This document shows, one piece after another, positions 24,984 to 35,133 of a DNA stretch of 64,000 bases (positions within the stretch are counted from its first letter, which is position 1; each line of letters starts with the position of its first letter). A program made the position numbers and the translations under genes. The notes under the pieces were generated by a model that saw nothing but the letters and a program-made list of their open reading frames with translations, was not told the DNA's origin and did no database searches. The stretch is taken from assembly GCF_030704535.1 (NCBI RefSeq), contig NC_081818.1, positions 28,056,001-28,120,000 on the forward strand, given 5' to 3'. Source of the stretch: Vitis vinifera (Eukaryota > Streptophyta > Magnoliopsida > Vitales > Vitaceae).

Positions 24984-27900
24984 TAAAAAAAGGTCCTAGA
25001 ATCATAAAATTGTAGCTCACTTGAATATTGAAATGAATGATAGCCTAAATTATTGTTATTATTATTATTGTTATAGTTATTATTTTTTGCACTTTAATAC
25101 ATTCTCTTACTTATCAAAAAAAATTATTATTGTTATTATTATCATATAATCTCCAAATATCTCAACCAGACTTCAATATTTTGATCACATCATGAAGAAG
25201 AAGGTTTCTAAATCTTTAAGAGACCCTCAGAGAATTCACCTAAGGTGATTGTATCATAGTCACAATTTCTGGATTAGGGAATTATTCAAAAACAACATGG
25301 TTCAGGATTTGGGACTTGCTTAAGAATTGCAGGAATAATTCCTAGAATAATAAAAATGCAAACAAGAAGGTTTAGAAAATAAGAAAGAAGTGCAATCACT
25401 TCATAATTCAGAATATTTGGGAAACTCTAAAAATAAATAAGAAAAGATAATGCAGGGATAACTGAAATACTGAATCGTGTTTGGTTTGTTTACAAAGAAC
25501 TTATGGAAATTCAGGAACATTTCAATAAACTTGCTAGAATACTACGAATTAGCTACAGTAAGACAGGGAATGTGAGGCTAGAGAGAAGAGGAGGTGCGTC
25601 TATCATTCCCAAGAAGGATGCAATTCTCAAGAGGTTGGAATTTCTAGTTCTGCAGGTACTCTGGAAGGAATAGTAGAGTGTCTAAATTCCATTTCAAATG
25701 TTCAATCAAGGTTCAGTGTAAATGTTCCAAGATGGCTAACACCTTTCAGATTTCTGCTGGTGACTGAGGTCCATCAGGCAGACATTTCTTTATTCGATAC
25801 ATGATCCTTGGAGTAGTATGCTCAGGCTACAGAGAAAGCCTTTTGCAATTTCTGTGGAGGTTTTATGAATTATGATGTGGGATTCTATGGGAATCATTTA
25901 GGTGTTGGGTGAAGGCAAAGAAGAAAGGAGAAATGTGGGAATTCGTTACCATATGTTTTAAGATAAGCTTTTGAGATTCAGTCCAATTTAGAATCAGTGT
26001 GAAAATCATAAGAGATAGAGCTGGAAGCATGAAGTTTGAACAATATTCTAGTGAAAAAAATCAACAGGACCTTGTGAACAGAGGAGAATCCTCACAAAGA
26101 ACTCTGACAAGTATGTGATAGTATAGCTTCAAGAGGGAAGATGATACACATGGATCCACACATGATATCAGTTGTCAAACTTTTCCACGCTTCAATGCAT
26201 GAATCGTGCATTACCCTTGAGGCCTGGCTCAAGTGATAAAAAGGTTGGGGAGGGCTTGTGAGGTTCTAGGTTCAAGTCTCCATGAGAACAAAAAATTACC
26301 TATAAAAAAAAAAAAAAGGGAATCGTGCATTAGATTGAGAGGATAACATTAAGATTGTGTTTGACAATGCATCTATTTGAAGTGAGTTTAGTGAAAGTGT
26401 TTTCTCTAAAATCCTTTTTCGGAGAATCACCAATTAAGTGCTTCCTCAAAAAACGCTACAAGTGATTTTTAAACTTTTTAAAAGTGTTTTCTAAATTTTG
26501 CCAAACACTTTTTTTTTTTCCAAAAATACTTTTTATGCTAGAAGTGCTTTTTAAAAGCACTAACAAATGGACTCTAAATCATTTAGCACCAAGCCATGAG
26601 ACATGGCATTAAGAGAGAAATACCCAGGGAGGCTTTTTAAAGCTTAGCGTAAGCACAGTTTTTTCATATATTGAGGTAAGATGTTAGTGTAGGAGGAATG
26701 GTTATGTTTATACTGTTTCAAAGAAAGGGAATGTCCAGAACTTAAGAAATCAAAAGTTGTAAAAAAGGGGGGAATTGATTAAGATAGGAAAAAAATGCTC
26801 CAGTAATCAAACCAGAGTAGACTATGCTCTTTTCAGGTGAACTCAAAATCATCATAGTTGTTAAAAACTTGTAATAAATGATACAATACAACAATATGAT
26901 ATTTTTTTATGGAAATTGATACATATTGTAATCTATATCTCACCTTAAGTGTATCTTATGATACATATACGATACCCTATACGATATGTGATACAACAAT
27001 AGGATACATACACCTTCAATTATTTTTGATAATTTTTAGGAAAATTCAAATTCAAACTTTTTTTTTCTTAAAAGAATTATTATACTAATTGTATAAAATT
27101 TACAAAAAATATCAAAAATTGATCATAAAAATGAGAAAAATAAAATAATCCTATATGAAAAATTACATTCTTATTGTTAAAAAGCCATATTGAAAGTTAA
27201 ATAAATTTATTCTTACAATGAATATTGAAGAATTTTTATTTGAATGTTGACATTGAAAATGATGGTGACACATAAAGGCATATATATCAACACCACATAA
27301 GTACATATGCCTAGTTAAAATTGTAAAAGTTTATTTTGCAGATTTTATGATGAACTGATACATTATACACATATTTTGTTAAATTGAATTTTTCAAAACT
27401 CCAATATTTTCATATGGTATGAAATAGTTGGAAGCTTTAAATCCTACCATCTTTTATGAAATTGATTATATATTACCATATGATTTAATAACTATGAGTG
27501 CCATAGGTAAGCATTCATATTAATGCTAGACAAGACTATTTTTAGTTACCAAAAGAATCCGATTGTGGGACCTTCATTGAATTTTGGTCAACACTATTTT
27601 TAATGATTGGGTAAGAATGTAGTTCCTACTGCACTACTTGCAAATAGTATGTCTATATATTTTTTTAGCAGGTTGCAATCCTTTTTTTACCTTTACTGTT
27701 AAGTTTCTGGCTTCCATATTTATCTTTCATCAAATTAAGTTCAAGAAACACACTCACAATATTTAGATGTTAAGATCATCCTCGCCACAAAAATGGCATT
27801 GCCTACTGTGGAAATAGTGGTAGTGTAAGCTTGTTTTTTAGATGAATTTCAGCAACTAAAGAACCATTAATAAGGACTAGAAGATACTAATATCGCTGCA

Positions 27901-28902
27901 CAACTTGTGCAACTAATTCCTCATCATTTATATTAAATAAACCTTCAAAAAAATTAAACCAGCTAATGCTTTCAGAAGGTGTATGGGGAAGCCAACGTGC
28001 ATGTGAGCTTCTCGCCAAAATTTAATCACAAACCCGGCATAACTAGTGGAAAAGCAACTATGATAATTATCAGGATTTCGTTGGATTGGCTATACCATAA
28101 ACTAAGGTTCAAGAATCCTATCAGAATTTAAACAGGACATTCACCTACTAACAAAGCAGAAACTATATTTAACACAATGTAACATAAAATATATATATAT
28201 ATATATATATGGATTGACACAACACACACACATATATATATGAAGCAATCAAAATTAGCACTACTGAACAGTATATGAATGTGGATATTAACGTGTATCT
28301 AGTGATTTGGCTCACAATACGATTAATGAGAACTGCACTGAACACGTTGATTTCTTTTTGAGGAATGAAAAGTAAACCATAACTTCAACTGCTCAGAATC
28401 ATGAAAAACCAATGACGTACAGAACCTCCTACCTCGAATCCGGCAACTCCTCACCTTCCCCTTCACTCGGCGGTGAAGCGTTGATATCCAAAAGCCGCCT
28501 CTTCGAGCCCAAGGGCCATCGCTTACTCCCAACTCCACTCCTCACACACTCGCCGCACACCCATTCTTCCAGCATCCCCGCCTGTCGGCCTGGCATTCCG
28601 ACGCAGACGAGGTGGAAGCCGCGCTCACACCCGTCGCAGACCAAAACCTGTGCTCCAACCTCCGGCGCACCACACACAGCGCACACCGACCCCCACCCCT
28701 CCCCTGGCAGCCCCGCCGCAGCTCCAGCCGCCGGTGACAGCTCTCCGTGGAAGCTCCGCACGACGGCGTACGCGTCAGGCACGTCGTGCGAGGCCTCGAC
28801 GAAGGACGAGGAAGGGATCTCATTGAGATCGATACCTAGTACGGAGCGGGTCTCGGACTTCGAATCTCGGTACTCGCCGCTCGAATCGCCGAGTCCCATC
28901 AT
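8588..28902 (-). CDS. MBD9: MBD9-type methyl-CpG-binding / PHD / bromodomain chromatin protein
   Basis: Ten exons on the minus strand: 28433-28902, 24017-24728, 22693-23832, 21846-22538, 19705-20010, 18294-18629, 16810-16908, 14917-15348, 10638-12869, 8588-8890. All junctions are GT-AG and in phase; the product is 2240 aa, close to Arabidopsis MBD9 (about 2176). Domains in order: DLNEIP motif (25-30); PHD 1 (C74 to C119, Cys4-His-Cys3); MBD (about 256-292, HGVLEEGWRVEL); FYR-like region (about 395-465); DDT/WHIM segments (about 764-805, 886-990) with a basic KSRRGRKKD patch; bromodomain (about 1140-1260, RPLDFRTIDLRL); PHD 2 (1297-1341); a WHIM3-like stretch (about 1659-1686); a Cys/His cluster (1857-1891); and a basic C-terminus. 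Arabidopsis MBD9 is nuclear, works with the SWR1/H2A.Z machinery and histone acetylation, and restrains flowering and branching. The start at 28902 is the first of two adjacent ATGs preceding the conserved LGIDLNEIP. Confidence 0.93.
9480..9937. mobile_element. hAT-type MITE in MBD9 intron 9
   Basis: Perfect 18-bp terminal inverted repeats (CATAGTTTTAAAAGGCGC) bound 458 bp and are flanked by a perfect 8-bp direct repeat CTATGGAG at 9472-9479 and 9938-9945, the target-site size of hAT transposons. No transposase is encoded, so it is non-autonomous. The right part contains three 28-bp units (see the separate repeat entry). Confidence 0.9.
9841..9923. repeat. Three 28-bp units inside the hAT MITE
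   Basis: Units beginning TTGAGCCTAGGCGTGC start at 9841, 9869 and 9897 and differ by a few bases. Each contains a GCxTTAAGC-like near-palindrome. Subterminal repeats of this kind are often transposase binding sites in hAT elements; that role is inference. Confidence 0.8.
12990..13277. repeat. About 145-bp tandem duplication in MBD9 intron 8
   Basis: The stretch from the T-rich CTTTTCGCATCTTG through GCATCAGCCAAAA-type sequence occurs twice, for example ATTGGTATTATTGTTGCATA near 13027 and 13172. The copies differ by scattered substitutions and a 4-base insertion, so the duplication is not very recent. No coding content. Confidence 0.8.
16216..16236 (-). mobile_element. Ultra-short 5'-truncated L1-type tail with 18-bp target duplication
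   Basis: CATGAATACAACATCTTT occurs at 16198-16215 and again at 16237-16254. Between them lie only 21 bases: a T run followed by GATAGATGA. Read on the minus strand this is TCATCTATC followed by poly-A, matching the 3' ends of plant L1 elements (CTTATC- or CTATC-poly-A). It sits in MBD9 intron 7 in the gene's sense orientation. Confidence 0.75.
16267..16324. repeat. A-rich AAAAG-type low-complexity tract
   Basis: About 58 bases of A runs interrupted by single G bases, within MBD9 intron 7; simple repeat. Confidence 0.85.
16490..16710. repeat. Diverged local duplication (about 118-125 bp) in MBD9 intron 7
   Basis: Ordered matching blocks recur: AACCACTGACATG / AACCACTAACATGG, AAATAAAGCAAC, and CACCAACTTGGAAAA (or TACCAACTTGGAAAA), first at about 16500-16580 and again at about 16619-16700. 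The pattern indicates an old tandem duplication. Confidence 0.65.
16772..16791. repeat. GA dinucleotide microsatellite
   Basis: A run of about ten GA units near the acceptor-distal end of MBD9 intron 7, next to the exon 7 donor at 16809. Confidence 0.85.
17226..17292 (-). mobile_element. Truncated L1-type retroposon with 17-bp target duplication
   Basis: TTTAGAGTTGAGAACTT is found at 17209-17225 and 17293-17309, flanking 67 bases that on the minus strand read CATAGGGAGCGCCCC...TTTGTCTAT followed by poly-A. A poly-A tail plus long exact target duplication indicates target-primed reverse transcription of a 5'-truncated element. It lies in MBD9 intron 6. Confidence 0.8.
17967..18116 (-). mobile_element. 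L1-type LINE 3' end in MBD9 intron 6
   Basis: On the minus strand this 150-bp segment resembles the 3' UTR of plant L1 LINEs, with GGGCTTTGGTGTATACCCCC and CATGCGGCTTTTTAGCC followed by poly-A. Flanks GCTTACTTT (17958-17966) and GCCTACTTT (18117-18125) look like a 9-bp target duplication with one mismatch. No ORF remains. Confidence 0.7.
18820..19060. repeat. Diverged local duplication in MBD9 intron 5
   Basis: Two similar stretches about 140 bp apart share the order AGAAGA-AAG-CATCAAG-CAAAGCAA-CTAACATGTTG-TTTGCATT (about 18825-18912 and 18967-19048). The copies have many substitutions, so this is an old duplication. Confidence 0.6.
19243..19450 (+). mobile_element. L1-type LINE 3' end in MBD9 intron 5, antisense to the gene
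   Basis: The segment ends ...CTCTTGTATACTCCTTGTATG...GTGCTTTTGCCTATC followed by poly-A, the usual 3' end of plant L1 elements. A short AATATCT repeat (19236-19242 and 19451-19457) may be the target duplication. Only the 3' UTR is present. Confidence 0.65.
20742..20777. repeat. ATT trinucleotide microsatellite
   Basis: About twelve ATT units with one G interruption, in MBD9 intron 4. Confidence 0.9.
24930..24978. repeat. AT dinucleotide microsatellite
   Basis: Alternating TA tract of nearly 50 bases in MBD9 intron 1, close to the exon 2 acceptor. Confidence 0.9.
25075..25122 (+). mobile_element. Short L1-type tail in MBD9 intron 1
   Basis: Forty-eight bases ending CATTCTCTTACTTATC and poly-A, typical of a plant L1 3' end. 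ATTATTATTGTTAT flanks it at 25061-25074 and 25123-25136. The flank is low-complexity, which weakens the target-duplication evidence, but the tail itself is characteristic. Confidence 0.55.
26214..26319 (+). mobile_element. tRNA-derived SINE with 13-bp target duplication, MBD9 intron 1
   Basis: The 106-bp body has a box A-like segment (GGCCTGGCTCAAGTGATAAA), a box B-like segment (GGTTCAAGTCTCC) about 45 bases later, a short tail and a poly-A tract. It is flanked by a perfect 13-bp repeat GAATCGTGCATTA at 26201-26213 and 26320-26332. Internal RNA polymerase III promoter boxes, poly-A and target duplication together define a SINE. It is antisense to MBD9. Confidence 0.9.
26340..28180. other. Remaining MBD9 intron 1 sequence, repeat-like
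   Basis: No exon is recognised. The part near 26345-26580 has the GTGTTTGACAA ... GTGCTTTTTAAAAGCAC composition common in plant MITE-like repeats. The part at about 26860-27020 is rich in GATACA/TATCATA words, resembling a dispersed repeat. Clear ends and target duplications were not found for either. Confidence 0.4.
28188..28210. repeat. AT dinucleotide microsatellite
   Basis: About 23 bases of alternating AT in MBD9 intron 1, with a further short TATATATA run at 28231-28240. Confidence 0.85.
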
Positions 28903-30200
28903 CCGCGCCGCGATTCGGAGTCCAATTCTACCGTTCTCCGATGCATCTTTTAGGGCTCCGATAAAGAAACCTTGAAATGTGTGGATCGAAAGGGCGCTGG
29001 GGTTTTGAGTCTGGTTCCCAGCAAACCGACTCGCTCGACCAAAAAAATAGAAAGAGAAATGCAAAAGAGGGAAAAAGAAAAAAACAAAAGAAACGAAAAC
29101 CGAATTGTGACGAAACCGGACCCAATCGAAACCCCAAACTCCCTAAGCCCCTCGACTTCCTAATGGCCACGCCTCTGAACCCCGACTCCCCCCTCACCAT
29201 CCAATGGTCACTATCCACCTACATATCGTGGTAAGGCATGGCAATACGTTACAAATTTTCCATCCACCGAAATGGAAAAAAATATGGGTTGGATTTATAA
29301 CCAAATGGAGGTTTATTTAAATAGGCATCACGGACGGATTCATAACGTACCAAAGGGCAAAGACAGGTAAATGCAATGATGAAGTGTTTCCATTGTGTGT
29401 GTTGCTTGGAAGCATGCATCATGATGTGTGAGGTCTAACTACAACAAGGCTATCATTTAACCCTAATATTATACCACCATTGCCTCTATGTTATGGTCCT
29501 CGTTTAGGAAAAATGCCAAAAGTTGACCCATTATGATTATTTCTCAAAAGGAAAAGGATATATACCTACTTAAACTTCCATCGCCTCTGTTTAAATCCCT
29601 CTTCTTTGACCCCTCCTTGATAGATGATCATTCTAAACCCATCATGCAATTGCCTATGCCTATATCTACATCATTTTTGGGCCAGGCTTGGGCTTCAGTC
29701 TGTCGGCTGGGCCTGGGACCCGATTTGACAGGACTTGAACCCTAACACTATACTGAAAGATGGAGTATGAAAAATTAAATTAAATTAATTTTAATTTGAG
29801 TAGCAATATTGACAAATATTGTTGACCATCGGATGAACAAATGGTAGTCATCCAACGGACGAGAATTATGAAATCTTGGTTTTTGTTGATTTTTTAAATT
29901 AATTGAGTAGTCTCTATGAAATGATAAAGCATCATTTCAAAATCTCACTTTCTAGAGTTGAACAGTCGGTTCAAAATCTAGGTTTCAAAGAATCAAACGC
30001 AAGAGCCAAGAACAGTGGCCGAAAAAGGCAGCTGGTGGTGGTTTCGAAATTAAGTCCATTACGAGGGGTATTCTTCCACCGAAGCTCTCGAATTTATTTC
30101 ATAGGCCTCACACCTCTCCGCGGGGTCACATGCGAACATCCCGTGCCTGCCGGCCAAGGTCAGGTCATCAAAGCGACGTCGTATTGACCGCTGGACTAGT
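28903..30200. promoter_or_regulatory. Divergent intergenic region between MBD9 and the TOG/HEAT gene
   Basis: Roughly 1.3 kb separates the MBD9 start codon (minus strand) from the probable leader of the plus-strand TOG/HEAT gene. The MBD9-proximal side is GC-rich and purine-rich; the TOG side ends in CT-rich sequence (30228-30262) typical of plant leaders. No clear TATA box was assigned on either side. No other coding sequence is convincing. Confidence 0.55.
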
Positions 30201-31768
30201 CGGTTACATACAATACACACACTCTCGTTCTCTCTCTCTCTCAACATTCTCTCCCTGGATTCTGCGCTCTCTAGAGAGAGGGGGGAGTTTTCAGCCGATC
30301 ACTTGCTCTTCGCTCTTCTCCGGTAATCTCCCTAATCCTTTCTCTCGATGTTGTATATAATTTGTTTGAATAGCTGATTACTGTTTGAGTTTTATATTTG
30401 AATTCGAATCTGTGGAAAGAGTGTGTTAATCGGATTGGTGTTTGTAGTTCAAATTGTGGGATTGTGATCTGCTAGTGCAGTTTGGGGCAAGATCTCGCTG
30501 TTGTGTGAGTTTCACATTCTACATCTGTGTTTGTTGTGTGTTTGGAGCTGTAGATCTTTGCCGTGTTCTGTTTTATTGAGTTCGTCTAGTGTTTTTGGTG
30601 TCATTTGTTTTTTTATTTTGGTTTAGATTAGTGTTTGGTTGGTGCTCATTGTGATTGCTCGGGGCAGTGGAAAAGAGAAGACGGAATGCTTAGTGTTGTT
30701 GGCTTTGGAGGGAATTGGGGTTGGGTTTTGAATTAGGTTTTTAGGGAGAAGGGGAAATGGAGTGGAATGGTTGCTGCTGCTGGGAAAATGGGGGAAAAGC
30801 GAAGGCAATAGGACTTTGGGTTGTGAGGTTTTGGGTGTTGGCTTTGGGAAGATGACCTGCTATGGCTGGCTAGGTGGAATAGTTGTATTGAATTCCAAGG
30901 AATTGGGGCTCTTAGTTTCTTAGGTTCCAAGTGAGAATAATCTGAGATTTGGATTTTATTTAGTTACTTTTCATTGGCAGTGAAATGGAGCATTAGCAGA
31001 GAGGGTGTTTTATGATAAGATCTGAGAAGGGAGTACGGATGAGGAAAGAGAAGCTAAAGAAAGTCTTGGATGAAGTTAAAATTTAGCCATAGGAAGATGT
31101 ATACATTGGACAATGTACAAGAGAGTTTGGAAATTGCTTAGAAAACTGAAGAGTTAGAATAAGAGGGAACCAGAGATACAAACCATGTTATATGCACTAA
31201 TGTGGAGGATAATTCAAAGAGTGTTGATAGAAGGGTGGAAAACTTACAGAGAGATCAGAGATACACTGCCAGTTTCTAAACTTCAAATGCACGAAATTTT
31301 CCTCTCATTCTTTGTTGAAGTCTGAATAACATCGTTTTTAATGTTAAGAAAAGGAAATCTTTTCATTCCTTGTTAGAGTCTGAATAACATCGTTTTTAAT
31401 GGTGAGAAAAGGATAGGCTCTTGATTGTTATGGTGTTTTAGTATAGTTATCATGTCTGTCAGAGTAAGCAGCTTGGATGGAGATCAATAATAAAGTTTGG
31501 GTATCCATGCTCTGAGTTGCTGCTCTAACTTCTTGCTCTTAGTTCAGGGTCAGCTATAAACGTTTCTCTCAAAAGGGAAAAGAAGGTCACATAAGTTAGT
31601 GATGAGAAGGCAAGAAAAAAAATCAAATTATGATCTTCCTTTGCCATTCCAAAAACATATGTGGCATGCTTCCCTCCTGTGTATCTTTTTACCTACAGAT
31701 TGATAGGTTTAACTGTCTGCTCACTTACTTTGTCTTTATTTCAGACTTATAAACACTGCACTACAGTG
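30201..31768 (+). other. 5' leader and leader intron of the TOG/HEAT gene
   Basis: A CT-rich leader segment (about 30225-30320) ends at a plausible donor CTCCG|GTAATCT near 30321. A long T-rich intron follows and ends at TTATTTCAG (acceptor AG at 31743-31744), leaving about 24 leader bases before the ATG at 31769. Long first introns in the leader often boost plant expression; here that is only inferred. Confidence 0.5.
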
Positions 31769-34700
31769 ATGTCGGGGAAAGCTCTCAGAGATCTCAATAT
31801 GCTACCTGGATTGGAAAGGAAGAATGAAAACTCCAGTAAAGGAAGTCTTACCAAGCCTTGTGTTGAGAACTCTAATGAAAATTCTGAAGAATGGAAGAGG
31901 AAAAACTCTTCCTCTTTGGTTTCAACACCAAATAATGGTGATGAAACCATAAAACCTGAGGTAGAGATAGCAAATACAGAAGTAGAATATATTGAATCTG
32001 AGAACTTGAACGATTTGGATGATGTGGATATGAGTCTAAAGGTATGACACTTTCTCATGATGCTTACACTAAACTTCTGAAGTATGTTAGATCGTTTATT
32101 TCTGTTGATATTTTCATAGATACTCCAGTATTTTTAGGTCAACTGTTTGTATGATGCTTGCATTTCTTACTTCTTTCTTAGACACTCCTAGATGGACTAG
32201 ACTCTAAAGACTGGGTTTTGGTGTGTGAAGCACTCAACAATGTACGCAGATTATCCATTTTTCACAAGGAAGCAATGCTCAATATGCTGTAAGTCTTAAA
32301 TTCTTATATGATAAATATGATTTAAAGAACTGAGGGATTTCAAATTTCTTCGTTTTTTTTTTTACTAATTTAGTGTTTGATAGTTTTTATCTATTTGACG
32401 ACCCATTCATCGCCGCAATGTTTTATGTACAGAGAGAATGTGATCCCACTTATTGTGAAGTCCCTGAAGAATCCAAGAAGCGCTGTTTGTAAAACTGCAA
32501 TTATGACATCTGCAGACATCTTCAGTGCCTATAGTGATCATATAATTGATTCACTGGACCCTCTGGTAACTTTTTTTTTTTGTTTTTTTTCTTTTATATT
32601 GAACCATGACTTCTAGTTAACCTCTTTGTGCATAAGTGTTCGTGTGTGCCTCTGTTTTTCTTTTTTTCTTTTTCTCTTTGCAAAGGTATCTTGCCTTAAC
32701 ATTTGAACTGATTTTTCTTTTTTTATTTTCCCAATGTGATCAAATGTTGCGGGTTCAGCTTGTACAGCTCCTTCTCAAGTCTTCGCAGGATAAAAGATTT
32801 GTATGTGAGGCAGCTGAGAGAGCTTTAATAGCAATGACAACTTGGATTTCCCCTATAACTTTGTTACCAAAGTTGCAACCCTATCTCAAGAACAAGAATC
32901 CTCGAATACGAGCAAAGGCATCAATGTGCTTTTGTCGAAGTGTTCCAAGACTGGTAAGAAATAGACTTTAGATATACTCCTTTGCTATGATTAGTGATTT
33001 TCTTTTTACTGTGACATTCAATACAAAATAATCCAAATGAGCACAATAAATAACAACACATAAATATTGAGAAACTTGTAATACTTGTACTCACAGCAAA
33101 AATCCCCAATTGAAACACTGTTAAGCATTAAATACAAAACAATCCTGAGATATCATAATCTCAGTGAAACCCTAATTTACCAAAATAGAACTCAAAAATT
33201 ATCTACAGATCACACAACATATCAAAGTACAAGATTATATCATTGATTCGTAATCAATCACCAAAATTGGAACTTTAGGATTTCTTACAAAAGAAAACAG
33301 AACAACCCAGATCCCAAAATCCTAGCTTTGCCATTTTGCATATGAAATTAAAAAGGCAACAGAATTGAGAAAAGATTACCTTCAAATTGGTGACATTGAT
33401 GGTCGTCATGGTGAAGATGGGCGTCGGCATGGTGACTGAATCTCCCTCTCTTTCTCTTCTCTGTGTGTGAATTGTGAATTTGAAACCCTAGCCTGAAAAT
33501 ATAGAGAGAAGGTTTGGGCTTGTCCATCGCATGTCTAGGACGTGTCTGAATTTAAAAGAAATATTTTTTGAAGCTCTAGGACGTGTTCAACATGTACTAG
33601 CATGTATGACGCTTGTCTAATTGTGTCTGAGGCCTGTCCATTTTTGCCACGATAGTGAGACTTGCATGGTGCATGTATGGGATGTGTTTGTGTTTAAAAG
33701 AAATTTTTTAATATTCCATATTGCGTCCAGCATGTATCCAATTGTGTCATCTCTGGCATGTGCTCTGATGTTGTTGCTATAGTCCCTTCAGAAGGTGTTT
33801 ATGCTTCATGGGTATTACCTTACCTTATACTACTTGTCTGTTTAATTTGGTGAACTTGGGAATTTTATGTTGGATACCAATGTTTTTTTTTTAAAAAAAA
33901 AAAAATTAAGTTTTGGCCTGAACATCCCTTCAATGGTCAACTAATTTAAATTATCCTTGCATGGTCATTTTATCCCCTTTTTAGTGATTGGCTTACATCC
34001 AATTAACTTTATTATTATTTCTGTTATTTATTTTAAGTTTTATTTTAAATATCCATTTTTGGCAGCTGATATAAAGTATCCTTATGCTGTTTATCAATAG
34101 GCTTATACTTTCAATTTACTCTGTTATTATTACCCCTGTGATAGTCAAGAAACTTTTTCCAGTAAAGACATTTTTTGATCTATCTTGTTGTAGTCTATTG
34201 GCCCCTTTTTTCATATGAACTGTCAGGTTATTTGCTGTTTTTTATCTGCCTTTTTAATCTTTGTGAGCTTAATGAGAAAATTGCTCTGAAATAGAAACCC
34301 AGGAAAAAAAATTTCAGCCAAAAAACTAAGGGTTAAACATTTTCAGCATTGGATGCAAGCACTTAACAGTGGGCCTGGTTTTTCAGGGTTCGTGTATCTT
34401 TTACCAGGATGATAACAACTCAAATTATAGTGACTTATAATTATGAGTACTGGTATATAGTGACTTATAAACCACGAATTAAACTGATCCTGCTATGCAA
34501 GGAAAACCCAAGAAAAATTTCCATCCAAAAAACCCAGGATGCATCATTTTCAGCATTAGGTACTGACACTTTAGGGTGGTTTTAAATCATTTCAATATAT
34601 TAGTTGTTTACCAAGGTTTTTGGATATTTTTTATAATGATAACACCAACAACAATGATGATTCTTCTTTTACTTGTAGTATTATGATTATAATACTATTA

Positions 34701-35133
34701 TGCAGATTGAACAACTTTTGGGATGAGATTGCAGTGTAAACCGTCAATTGTACTTATTAGTTGTATCTTTTATTTTCACTTGGTGGTAATTATCAATTTA
34801 TGTTCATAATACTTTTGTTACATGTGTTTATTTTGTGTCAATCAACAGGGAGTTGAAGGAGTAAAAGCATATGGGATTGACAAATTGATCCAAATAGCTG
34901 CGGCTCAGCTGAGCGACCAGCTTCCTGAGTCTAGGGAGGCTGCTCGGACCCTCCTTCTGGAGCTGCAAAATGTATATGAAAAGTCTCACGAGCATGCACC
35001 AAATACAGTTTCTGAGCAACAGGAGATGGGTTCCTGGGAGCACTTTTGTCAATCAAAGCTCTCTCCTCTAAGTGCACAAGCTGTACTTCGTGTTACCAAT
35101 ATTGCTCGGGAAGATCTTGTATTGGGTTCCTGA
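31769..35133 (+). CDS. TOG/HEAT-repeat (ARM-like superfamily) protein, At3g01450-type
   Basis: Five coding exons: 31769-32041, 32182-32288, 32433-32565, 32759-32953, 34849-35133, all GT-AG and in phase, giving 330 aa. The first 91 residues are acidic and low complexity (MSGKALRDLNMLPGLER...). The rest is helical repeats: GLDSKDWVLVCEALNNVRRL, SLKNPRSAVCKTAIMTSADI, LLLKSSQDKRFVCEAAERAL and NPRIRAKASMCFCRSV are successive HEAT/TOG-type helices, as in the N-terminal region of CLASP and TOGARAM-like proteins. TOG modules bind tubulin, so a microtubule role is plausible but not shown for this small plant family. The gene diverges from MBD9, as in Arabidopsis. Intron 4 (1.9 kb) is unusually long and contains foreign-looking sequence. 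Confidence 0.9.
33010..33800 (-). other. First-exon-like fragment antisense in TOG/HEAT intron 4
   Basis: Read on the minus strand, about 33500 down to 33380 gives GGCTAGGGTTTC, a GA-rich leader, an ATG at 33431 opening a 17-codon frame (MPTPIFTMTTINVTNLK) and a donor-like AAG|GTAATC. This layout matches a leader plus first coding exon of an unidentified plant gene. The adjoining 33530-33780 repeats GTGTCTGA/GCATGT-type words seen in dispersed plant repeats. No second exon or element ends were found. Confidence 0.4.
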
